Translations under genes and position numbers: made by a program | Shown: positions 54,846-64,000 of the stretch, in pieces | How the letters are laid out: every line of letters begins with the position of its first letter | Numbering within the stretch: position 1 is the stretch's first letter | Source of the DNA: Actinomycetes bacterium | GTDB lineage: Bacteria > Actinomycetota > Acidimicrobiia > Acidimicrobiales > RAAP-2 | Direction of reading: 5' to 3' | Length of the DNA stretch: 64,000 nt | Assembly (NCBI GenBank): GCA_021798955.1 | Contig: JAJZBK010000007.1 | Span: 1 to 64,000, forward strand | The notes under the pieces: generated by a model | The model's database searches: none | The model's input: only the letters and a program-made list of their open reading frames with translations | Told to the model about the DNA's origin: nothing

Positions 54846-56233
54846 CGGCGGGGGACCTCGAGCCCGCCGGGGTGGTGGCCGAGCGCGCGCTGGCGGCCGC
54901 CACCCTCGACGGGTGCGTGGTGGTCGTGAGCGACGTGAGCGAGGTCGAGGTCCGCTTCGCCGCCAACACGACGACGACCAACGGCACCCGGCGCGACCGT
55001 CAGGTCACCGTCGTCGCCGTCGGTACGGCCCCCGGCGGAGCGACCGTCGGGACGGCGACCGGCAGCGGTGCCGCCGATGTGCTCGCCCTCGTGCGCGCCG
55101 CCGAAGCTGACGCCCGTGGCAACCGGATCGCCGAGGACGCCGCCGACCTGGTCCGGGGAGACGACCGAGACGACCTCGACCGACCGGCCCCGGTCACCGG
55201 AGTCGGCGCGCTCGCCGCCGTCGTCGATGACCTGCCCGAGGCGTTCGCCGAGGCGCGGGCAACCGGGCACGTTCTCGCTGGCTTCCTCGAGCACCGTCTC
55301 GAGACGACCTCGCTTGCCACCTCCACCGGGTTGCGCCGGCGTCACGTCCAGCCGACGGGGAAGGTCCAACTGGCTGCCCGGACGGCCGACGGCGGGAACG
55401 CCACCTGGGTCGGACGTGAACGTCCCGACCTTGCCGAGGTGTCGCTCTTCGACCTGCACGCCGAGCTCCGGCGCCGGTTGGCCTTCGGGGCGCGCTCGAT
55501 CTCGCTGCCGGCCGGTCGGTACCAGGTGGTCCTGCCCCCCGACGCCGTCGCCGACCTCGTCGTCCCCCTCCACGATGCCCTCGGGCTGCGCGACGCCGCC
55601 GAGGGGCACAGCGTCTTTTCGGCGCCAGGCGGCGGCACCCGGGTCGGCGAGCGCCTCGCCCACCTCCCTGTCACGCTCCGCAGCGATCCGGCCGAACCGG
55701 GCCTCGAGTGCACCCCGTTCGCCGTGGCCACCGCGTCAGGGGCCGACGTGTCGGTCTTCGACAACGGCCTGCCGCTCGGGCCGACGACCTGGATCGACAG
55801 AGGCCGTCTGGCCCGGCTGCGCACCCATCGGGCCGAGGCCGCTCGCTCGGGGGTGCCGGCAGCCCCACCCGTCGACAACCTCGTGCTGGACGTGCCCGGC
55901 GCGACCTCGTCGGTAGAGGACCTCGTGGCCCGGACTGATCGAGGCCTGCTCCTCACCTGCCTGTGGTACCTGCGGGAGGTCGACCCGGCCACCCTCCTCC
56001 TCACCGGACTGACCCGTGACGGCGTCTACCTGGTCGAGCGCGGCGAGGTGGTTGGAGCGGTCAACAACTTCCGGTTCAACGAGAGCCCGGTCGACCTGCT
56101 CGCCCGCGCCGTCGAGGCCGGAGCGTGCGAGCACGCCTTCTCACGCGAGTGGAACGAGTACGCAGCTCGCCTGGCCATGCCAGCACTCCGGGTGCCCGAC
56201 TTCAACCTGAGCTCGGTGAGCCAGGCGGTGTGA
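54842..56233 (+). CDS. tldE: TldE/PmbA-family protein
   Basis: 463 residues. The N-terminal half shows the TldE pattern (EVEVRFAANTTTTNGTRRDR, RAAEADARGNRIAEDAADLV), and the C-terminal half has LEHRLETTSLATSTGLRRR, GDGVYLVERGEVVGAVNNFR with FNESPVDLLARAVEAG. It lacks the zinc motif, as TldE partners do. The start overlaps tldD by 4 bp and the two should form one complex. No peptide precursor gene is seen nearby. Confidence 0.88.
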   Translation: MTAGDLEPAGVVAERALAAATLDGCVVVVSDVSEVEVRFAANTTTTNGTRRDRQVTVVAVGTAPGGATVGTATGSGAADVLALVRAAEADARGNRIAEDAADLVRGDDRDDLDRPAPVTGVGALAAVVDDLPEAFAEARATGHVLAGFLEHRLETTSLATSTGLRRRHVQPTGKVQLAARTADGGNATWVGRERPDLAEVSLFDLHAELRRRLAFGARSISLPAGRYQVVLPPDAVADLVVPLHDALGLRDAAEGHSVFSAPGGGTRVGERLAHLPVTLRSDPAEPGLECTPFAVATASGADVSVFDNGLPLGPTTWIDRGRLARLRTHRAEAARSGVPAAPPVDNLVLDVPGATSSVEDLVARTDRGLLLTCLWYLREVDPATLLLTGLTRDGVYLVERGEVVGAVNNFRFNESPVDLLARAVEAGACEHAFSREWNEYAARLAMPALRVPDFNLSSVSQAV

Positions 56234-56302
56234 GCCGGCCCCACACGCCGACCCCACGCTCCGGCCCCACGCTCCGGCAAGCCGCCGACACCACGCCGTC
56301 GT

Positions 56303-57274
56303 TCAGGCCACCTCGTCCGGCCGATCACTCAGGGCGGCGAGCAGAGCACCGACCACGTCGGTGACCGGAGTGGCGATGTCGTGGCGGCGGCCGGCGCGGG
56401 TGACAGCTCCGTAGAGGGCGTCGTGTTCGAGCGTGCGCCCGGCGAGCCGGTCGAAGAGCATCGAGGAGCCCGCACCGTCGGGCATGGCCGCCATGCGATC
56501 GATGGTGGCCTCGCCAAAGGCGGCGTCGATCGACGCGCCCTCGGCGCGCCCGACGGCGAGGCACTCCTCGGCCAGCGCCGAAGCGACGAGGCGGATGTCA
56601 TCTCGGCGCAAGACCTCGATCCTGCGCTCGGTCAGTGCGGTGATGCCGTTCGCCACCACGTTGGCGCACAGCTTCTTCCACAGCGCCGTCGTGAGGTCGG
56701 CGACCGGCCGGACGAAGGCCCGGTCCGAGGCGAACAGGGCGTCGAGCCGCTCGGCGTCCTCGGGGACCACGCCCTGGTCGGGGTCGCGCGCCGGCACGTA
56801 GACGAACCCGTTCGTCCGGTGCACGACGCGCCCGGGGCCCAACGGCTCCACCCCGCTGTAGACGATGCCGGGGACGACGCGGGCCCCGGCTGCGACGTAG
56901 GGGCGCACCAGCTCGACCTGTTCGACACCGTTCTGGAGCACCACGACCGTCGTCCCCGACCCGGTGAGGGCCCGGAGCCACCCGGCTGCGCCCGCAGTCT
57001 GATGGGCCTTGGTGGCCAGCAGCACCCAGTCGACCGGCGGAGCAAGCGCATCGGCCACCTGGGCGGGGTCGGCGAGGACCCGAGGGCGGAACCGGACGGT
57101 CTCGCCCCACCGCTCGGACTCGACGACCAGCTCGTCGAACGGGGTCCGGACGCAGAGCGTGACGTCGGCCCGGCCGGCAGCGAGCAGGTAGCCGGCGAAG
57201 AAGGCACCGATGGCCCCGGCGCCGACCACGGCGACGGTGGGGAGGGTCCTGCTGCCTGCGTGCTCCTCGGTCAC
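56303..57274 (-). CDS. Ketopantoate reductase-like (PanE/ApbA)
   Basis: 323 residues. An N-terminal Rossmann motif AVVGAGAIGAFFAGYLLAAG, VLLATKAHQTAGAAGWLRAL, and a C-terminal ApbA domain KLCANVVANGITALTERRIE with the catalytic Lys and Asn. It would reduce 2-dehydropantoate to pantoate with NADPH. Some relatives act on other 2-oxoacids and no panB/panC gene is adjacent. GGAGG precedes GTG 57274. Confidence 0.8.
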   Translation of the reverse strand: MTEEHAGSRTLPTVAVVGAGAIGAFFAGYLLAAGRADVTLCVRTPFDELVVESERWGETVRFRPRVLADPAQVADALAPPVDWVLLATKAHQTAGAAGWLRALTGSGTTVVVLQNGVEQVELVRPYVAAGARVVPGIVYSGVEPLGPGRVVHRTNGFVYVPARDPDQGVVPEDAERLDALFASDRAFVRPVADLTTALWKKLCANVVANGITALTERRIEVLRRDDIRLVASALAEECLAVGRAEGASIDAAFGEATIDRMAAMPDGAGSSMLFDRLAGRTLEHDALYGAVTRAGRRHDIATPVTDVVGALLAALSDRPDEVA

Positions 57275-57477
57275 CTGCCCTCCTTGTCTCCGCCCGCCCC
57301 GCATGGCCGTCGTCCGCGGTCCTCGTCCGCGGTCCTCGTGCCTGCCGTCGGTCTACCTGCTGCGCCCTCGCCACCGCGCACACGGCGAAGCGCCCGCGCC
57401 GACGGCGCATCCTCCCCCCTGGGACGTACCCGGGTCGGAGCCCGGAGGGCGAGCATCCGGCCACCCCAGGTGCCATC

Positions 57478-59781
<2,304 letters not shown>

Positions 59782-59900
59782 CCACCCGAGCCTTGGCGGA
59801 CGGCAAGGCAGGCCTGGCGGAGCAGAAGGATGTTCCAGTGGTCACCGGCCCGATCTCGAGCGGGACGCACCTCCCGGCGGCGGGCAGCCGCCCGGACGGC

Positions 59901-60533
59901 TCAGACGACCTGTTCCACCAGCGGGTCGACAGGCTCGGCGCTCGGCGCCCCCCGGCGGCGCTCGAGGAAGATCACCCGCTGGTAGACCACGAACTTGGCC
60001 ACCCAGAAGACGACATTGAGCAGCGGGAAGGCCACGGCCACGACCAGCAGGTGGAAGGGGTGCCCGGCCGGTGCCAGCCGGGCCACCAGGCCGGTCGCCA
60101 GGCTCAGCAGGGCGATGCTCACAGCCGAGGTCGTCCAGTAGAGGACGACCTGGCGGCCGACACCCCTGCGCTCCGCCCGCGCCCAGATCCAGTAGCGGCT
60201 GAGCAGGTAGGAGGGGACGGTCGCCACCAGGTTGGCGGTCAGGGCGGCCGTCGTCGCGCCCATAGCGCCCGTACCGTAGAGGGCGACGAGCACGGCCTCG
60301 CTCACCCCGAGGGCCACGCCCGACGTCAACGCGTACCGCACGAGCCTTGCCACCAAGGCCCGATGGGCCTCCGGGACGAGCGCGACGAGCGCCCGCACCC
60401 GCTCGGGCAACCCTCCGGTCGCCGAGCGTCCGGGCACGTGGTCACCCTGCCTCCGCTCAGGCGCCACCGATCCCGGTCGCACCCGCTCGTCGGCGACGGC
60501 GGTGCCGGCCTCGCCGGAACCCTCGGCAGTCAT
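59901..60533 (-). CDS. GtrA-like membrane protein
   Basis: 210 residues. A disordered N-terminal 60 residues precede four helices in the GtrA arrangement: RYALTSGVALGVSEAVLVAL, TTAALTANLVATVPSYLLSR (with the conserved SYLLSRYWIW), SAVSIALLSLATGLVARLA and LLNVVFWVAKFVVYQRVIFL. GtrA proteins move lipid-linked sugars across the membrane for cell-wall polysaccharide modification. No glycosyltransferase partner adjoins it. Confidence 0.85.
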   Translation of the reverse strand: MTAEGSGEAGTAVADERVRPGSVAPERRQGDHVPGRSATGGLPERVRALVALVPEAHRALVARLVRYALTSGVALGVSEAVLVALYGTGAMGATTAALTANLVATVPSYLLSRYWIWARAERRGVGRQVVLYWTTSAVSIALLSLATGLVARLAPAGHPFHLLVVAVAFPLLNVVFWVAKFVVYQRVIFLERRRGAPSAEPVDPLVEQVV

Positions 60534-60837
60534 CCCTCCTCGTCCTCCTCGTCGGCATCACGGACCGGTCCAGGCACACCGACCCACTGGCAAGTGTCAC
60601 CCCGTCGCCCCACCCCGACCAGGGCCGAAGGTCCCAGTCAGGGAGGGATCGCTGGCGTCCTCGTAGCCGACGGCATGCCGTGTTGGCCTGGTCTCCAGCT
60701 GCTCTGGCCTCCAGGTGCTGCTCTGGCCTGCCGTTCTGGCTTTCTGTCCTGGTCAGGAGGTTAGCCGCCCCCCCGCATGACCGACCAGGCACTCCGGCCA
60801 CTCGACCCACCGGTGCGGCCGCTGGACCCGGGCGAGC
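60534..60837. other. Gene-free stretch between GtrA and MFS genes
   Basis: No convincing gene. It holds CTCTGGCCT repeats at 60700-60735 and a 45-codon frame from 60778 that runs antisense into the MFS 3' end. Confidence 0.4.
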
Positions 60838-62358
60838 TCACGGCCCCGCCGGAGCGCCGTTACCTGCTCCGGTCGGGGGCCCGACCTGGTGGCGACGAGG
60901 CCGAGCCCGGCTGACCGACAGCAGGGCGGCCACCACCATCAGCGACGTCGACGAGTAGAAGGCGGCGTGGATGCCGTCGGTGAACGGTCCGGCCACGCTC
61001 GGACGCAGTGTCGTGGTGCCGACGAAGATGGCGAAGGCCTCGTGCTTGGTGATCGTCGCCGAGGCGACGAGGATGGCCAGGGCGAACGAGAAGACCATGC
61101 CCACGTTGGCAAACGTCCGCAGGAGCCCCGAGGCGATGCCGAAGCGCTCTCCTGGCGCGGCCTTCATCACCGCCGAGTTGTTCGAGGGGAAGAAGCAGCC
61201 GGACCCCACAGCCCCGACCACGTAGGCGGCTACCACGAACCACAGCGGCGTGCCCAGGCCGAGCTGCGCGTAGGCGAGGAGGGCGACGACCTGGACGGCG
61301 AGGCCGACGGTGGCCGGTAGCACCGCCCCCCGACGGTCGGCAAAACGCCCGGCGAACGGCCCGACCACACCACCCACCAGGTAGCCCGGGACGAGCAGGA
61401 GCGAGGCGTGGATGGGGCTCAGGCGGCGCACGCCCTGGAGGTACATGAGCAGCAAGAAGAGGACGGCGAAGTTGGCCAGGCTCTGGAAGAGCGCGGCGAG
61501 GAGCGACGGCGTCATGGTCGGGACCCGGAACAAGTCGAGGTCGAGCATGGGGGCCGGGCTCGTCCGCTCGATCCGCCAGAACACGACGAGCACCACAGCA
61601 CCCCCGACCAGCCAGGCCGCGATGGTCATGTCGAGCGACTGGGAGGTCAGCTTCACCATCGCCCACAGGAGCCCGAAGAGGCCGATCCCGAGGGTCACCA
61701 TGCCCCACCAGTCGAGACGGCGCTGCTGGCGACGGCCCGAGTCGACGAGGACGCGACGGGCTCCCACGACGGCGGCGAGGCCGATGGGGACGTTGATGCC
61801 GAAGATCCACCGCCACGACACGAAGGTCACGATGACGCCACCGAGCACCACACCGAGCACCGCTCCGGTGTTGAAGCCGATGGAGTTCATGCCATAGGCG
61901 CGCCCGCGCTGGTCGGGTGGGAACGTGTCGGCGATCACCGCTCCGGAGTTGGCGGTGATCAGGGCACCGCCCACGCCCTGCAGCAGCCGGAAGCCGACGA
62001 GCGACAGCTCGTTCCACGACAGTGCACAGGCGAGCGACCCGGCCACGAAGACGACGAAGCCCGCCTCGTACATGCGGACGCGCCCGAAGAGGTCGCCCAG
62101 CCGGCCCACCTGTGTCGACAGCAGGGTGATGACCAGCAGATAGCCGATGATCACCCAGATGACCGAGGCCAGGCCGATGTGGAGCGACCGTTGGATGTCG
62201 GGCAGGGCGAGGACGACGATGGTCGTGTCGACGGCGGTGATGAGCACGCCGACCACCACCACGGCGAGCGCCAGGTTGGGGTGCGCTGCCGCTTGTGCAC
62301 CCTCGGTCGGCCCGCCGGGCTCGTCCGCTCCGTGCTGGCGGGCCCCGGCGAGCGTCAT
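60838..62358 (-). CDS. MFS transporter, DHA2 (EmrB/QacA) family
   Basis: 506 residues, 14 predicted helices. It starts LALAVVVVGVLITAVDTTIV and has VLALPDIQRSLHIGLASVIW. The motif A-like loop GRLGDLFGRVRMYEAGFVVF, the antiporter motif C-like GFNTGAVLGVVLGGVIVTF and SGLLRTFANVGMVFSFALAI fit drug:H+ antiporters of the 14-span group. The ATG overlaps the preceding gene by 4 bp. Substrates unknown. Confidence 0.85.
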   Translation of the reverse strand: MTLAGARQHGADEPGGPTEGAQAAAHPNLALAVVVVGVLITAVDTTIVVLALPDIQRSLHIGLASVIWVIIGYLLVITLLSTQVGRLGDLFGRVRMYEAGFVVFVAGSLACALSWNELSLVGFRLLQGVGGALITANSGAVIADTFPPDQRGRAYGMNSIGFNTGAVLGVVLGGVIVTFVSWRWIFGINVPIGLAAVVGARRVLVDSGRRQQRRLDWWGMVTLGIGLFGLLWAMVKLTSQSLDMTIAAWLVGGAVVLVVFWRIERTSPAPMLDLDLFRVPTMTPSLLAALFQSLANFAVLFLLLMYLQGVRRLSPIHASLLLVPGYLVGGVVGPFAGRFADRRGAVLPATVGLAVQVVALLAYAQLGLGTPLWFVVAAYVVGAVGSGCFFPSNNSAVMKAAPGERFGIASGLLRTFANVGMVFSFALAILVASATITKHEAFAIFVGTTTLRPSVAGPFTDGIHAAFYSSTSLMVVAALLSVSRARPRRHQVGPPTGAGNGAPAGP

Positions 62359-62765
62359 CCCGCGACGTCGGGACCGGCCCGCTCGATGGCGACCCGGATC
62401 GCCACCCGCCGCTCGGACGCCATCGCCGAGCGGAACTCGTCCCAGTCGGGATGCTCGCCGGCCACCTGTCGGTAGAGGGCGACAAGGAGGTCCATGGCCT
62501 CGGGAAGCGGGACGATGGTGGCCTGCCCGTCGACGACGACCCACGGGCCGAAGAAGCCGTCACCGAAGGCGCACACGGTCACCCGGGGGTCCCGACGCAG
62601 GTTGCGCACCTTGTAGGCCGGTTCGCGGCTCGAGACCACGAGGTGCCCGGTGTCGTCGATGCCGTGGACGACCGGCGAGGGCTGCGGCGAGCCGTCGCGA
62701 CGCCGGGCGACGAGCACCGAGTGGTGGTTCTGGCGCAGGAAGTCCCGCGCCGCATCGATGTCCAT
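62355..62765 (-). CDS. PPOX-class F420-dependent oxidoreductase
   Basis: 136 residues. Split-barrel flavin/deazaflavin fold: DAARDFLRQNHHSVLVARRR then DGSPQPSPVVHGIDDTGHLV, YKVRNLRRDPRVTVCAFGDG and WVVVDGQATIVPLPEAMDLL. This is the TIGR03618-type PPOX group usually bound to F420 in actinobacteria. GGGAGG stands before ATG 62765. It is the first gene of a two-gene unit with the exporter. Confidence 0.85.
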   Translation of the reverse strand: MDIDAARDFLRQNHHSVLVARRRDGSPQPSPVVHGIDDTGHLVVSSREPAYKVRNLRRDPRVTVCAFGDGFFGPWVVVDGQATIVPLPEAMDLLVALYRQVAGEHPDWDEFRSAMASERRVAIRVAIERAGPDVAG

Positions 62766-62858
62766 CCCCGACCTCCCTCTGCTGGTGCTTGCCTCTCCTG
62801 CCGCGTCGCCGCTGCCTGCCCCTGCGGGCCACCGTCTGCGCTTCGCCAGTGTCGCACC

Positions 62859-62888
62859 GCGAGACCCAGCCCGGCGAGACCCAGCCCG
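62859..62888. repeat. 2 x 15 bp duplication upstream of the PPOX gene
   Basis: GCGAGACCCAGCCCG twice, in the divergent gap between the PPOX gene and ctaG-like gene. Confidence 0.8.
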
Positions 62889-62998
62889 GCGCCTCCACCA
62901 GGGTGGCTGGACGACCGGCACGGCGTCGGCCTACCGTGCCCCCCCATGGTGCGGGCTCGCCGTGACGCGCAGACGGGCGCTGCGACCGCCAGCCGCCG

Positions 62999-63958
62999 GT
63001 GAGCGCCAGCCCGGTCGCCGTGGTCGCCGTGGTCGGCCACGTGGTGGCGACCACCCTCCCACCGCTCGACTGGTCCCATCTGGGGATCACCGAGGTGGGA
63101 GCGGTTCCGACCGTCCTCATGGTCGTGGCCCTAGCCGCCTACCTCTGGGGGGCTCGGCGGTTGCACCGTCGACCCGGAGCCGGTTGGCCGGCCCATCGGA
63201 CGGTGGCCTTCGTCGCCGGCATGGTGGTCACCGCGTTCGCCATCGAGTCGTTCGTGGGCGCCTACGACGACGTCCTCTTCTACGACCACATGATCCAGCA
63301 CCTGCTGCTCATCATGATCGCCGGCCCGCTCTTCGCCCTCGGTGCCCCGCTCGACCTCCTCGTCACGGCCACCGGCGGCCGGGCACACCGCATCGCCGAG
63401 CGGGCGATGCGGTCACGGACCGCCGAGGTCGTCGGTCACCCGATCAGCAGCTTCGTCCTGTACTTCGCCCTCATCCCCGTGACCCACCTGACGGTCTTCT
63501 ACAACTGGACCCTCGAGTACGACCTCGTCCACGACCTCGAGCACATCCTGTTCCTCGTCATGGGCTACCTGTTCTTCCGACCGGTCGTCGCCGTCGAGTC
63601 GTCCCGCCACCCGCTCATCCCCCCCCTCCAGCTCCTCTATGTCGCCCTTGCCGTTCCGGTGGACACCTTCACCGGCCTTGCCCTCACGTCGACCACCCAC
63701 GAGATCTTCCCCTACTACCTCACCCACCACCGCTCGTGGGGACCCTCGCTGCTGACCGACCTCCACGCCGGCGGGGCGATCATGTGGGTGGGCGGCGACA
63801 GCCTGATGTTCTTGATCATGATCCCGATCGTGCTGCGATGGGTCCGCTACGAGGACGTCCGGACGGCCGAGATCGACGCCGAGCTCGATGCCGAGCTCGA
63901 CGCCGAGCTCGATGCCCTGCAGGGCGAGGGCCACCAGGGTCCTGACCACGCTTCTTGA
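62999..63958 (+). CDS. CtaG/Caa3-type cytochrome oxidase assembly protein
   Basis: 319 residues with about seven helices. Conserved pieces are FVGAYDDVLFYDHMIQHLLL, the family start after the first helices, ALIPVTHLTVFYNWTLEYDL with HDLEHILFLVMGYLFFRP, and MWVGGDSLMFLIMIPIVLRW. Proteins of this Caa3_CtaG family assist CuB insertion into haem-copper oxidases, in line with ctaA/ctaB in the window. GTG 62999. The acidic C-terminus has three DAEL repeats. Confidence 0.85.
   Translation: MSASPVAVVAVVGHVVATTLPPLDWSHLGITEVGAVPTVLMVVALAAYLWGARRLHRRPGAGWPAHRTVAFVAGMVVTAFAIESFVGAYDDVLFYDHMIQHLLLIMIAGPLFALGAPLDLLVTATGGRAHRIAERAMRSRTAEVVGHPISSFVLYFALIPVTHLTVFYNWTLEYDLVHDLEHILFLVMGYLFFRPVVAVESSRHPLIPPLQLLYVALAVPVDTFTGLALTSTTHEIFPYYLTHHRSWGPSLLTDLHAGGAIMWVGGDSLMFLIMIPIVLRWVRYEDVRTAEIDAELDAELDAELDALQGEGHQGPDHAS
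63878..63913. repeat. 3 x 12 bp repeat at ctaG-like 3' end
   Basis: GCCGAGCTCGAY three times encodes AELD repeats in the cytoplasmic tail. After the stop (63958) only 42 bases remain, with no feature. Confidence 0.85.
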
Positions 63959-64000
63959 AGGCTGCTCCTGGCCGTTGGCCGCAGCGGTCTCCGACCTGGC

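Noticed and set aside
60778-60914. A 45-codon plus-strand ORF before the MFS gene end
   Set aside because: AGGAGG lies about 13 nt away, the product is Pro/Arg-rich with no family, and 77 bp are antisense to the MFS 3' end.

Overview
The window is a 64 kb piece of a very GC-rich chromosome that reads as an actinobacterium. Supporting genes are a SenX3/RegX3-type two-component pair, clpS next to a DUF2017 gene, a PPOX/F420-type flavoenzyme, ctaA/ctaB/ctaG-type haem-copper oxidase assembly genes and a Glu-Asp-Phe tRNA cluster. I would guess a deep-branching class such as Acidimicrobiia, but that is inference. At least fifteen starts have a TANNNT hexamer 6 to 9 nt upstream of an ATG/GTG and no Shine-Dalgarno, so leaderless transcripts look common.

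Region by region. 1-0.8 kb: mobile-element debris (a 4 x 24 bp tandem repeat) and a MerR-like C-terminal stub. 0.8-4.4 kb (minus): a four-gene operon with 1-4 bp overlaps: ArsR-rhodanese regulator, cysteine desulfurase, DsrE-like protein, sulfide:quinone oxidoreductase-like flavoprotein. 4.4-7.4 kb (plus): two parallel modules, PadR / CC-Gly12-CC protein / methyltransferase and ArsR / SHOCT membrane protein / methyltransferase. 7.4-10 kb: an accessory patch next to tRNA-Arg with an IS3 relic, a Doc-type module and an RHH-toxin module with doubled palindromic operators. 10.2-15.1 kb: quinone reductase, CHAD protein, polyphosphate glucokinase and a cytochrome P450. 15.1-22.0 kb (minus): five overlapping genes for a reduced type IV secretion-like machine without relaxase or integrase, divergent from senX3-regX3 across a promoter region with 10-bp-periodic TTC repeats.

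24.3-31.4 kb is conserved housekeeping: serS, an ABC exporter, a thioredoxin-like protein, ctaB, ctaA, clpS, DUF2017 and three tRNAs. 31.4-36.7 kb is an accessory region that begins with a 1.27 kb mini-island bounded by the 3' half of tRNA-Phe as a direct repeat, followed by two PIN-domain toxin modules and decayed duplicate pieces. 36.7-42 kb: a ParB-like hypothetical, aquaporin, glpD and a membrane-anchored alpha/beta hydrolase. 42.1-48.2 kb (minus): a surface-protein cluster with a DUF916-like protein and two WxL-like proteins, an architecture better known from low-GC Gram-positives. 48.4-64 kb: cutA, a hotdog thioesterase, a frameshifted DUF4232-like lipoprotein, a glycosyltransferase, tldD/tldE, a panE-like reductase, a LOV-domain histidine kinase, a GtrA-like protein, a DHA2 exporter, a PPOX enzyme and ctaG.

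A cross-cutting feature is the abundance of short tandem repeats (9 to 31 bp units) at gene ends and between genes. Those inside reading frames have units divisible by three; most of those outside do not. Functional names come from motif recognition in the translations; no database search was run.
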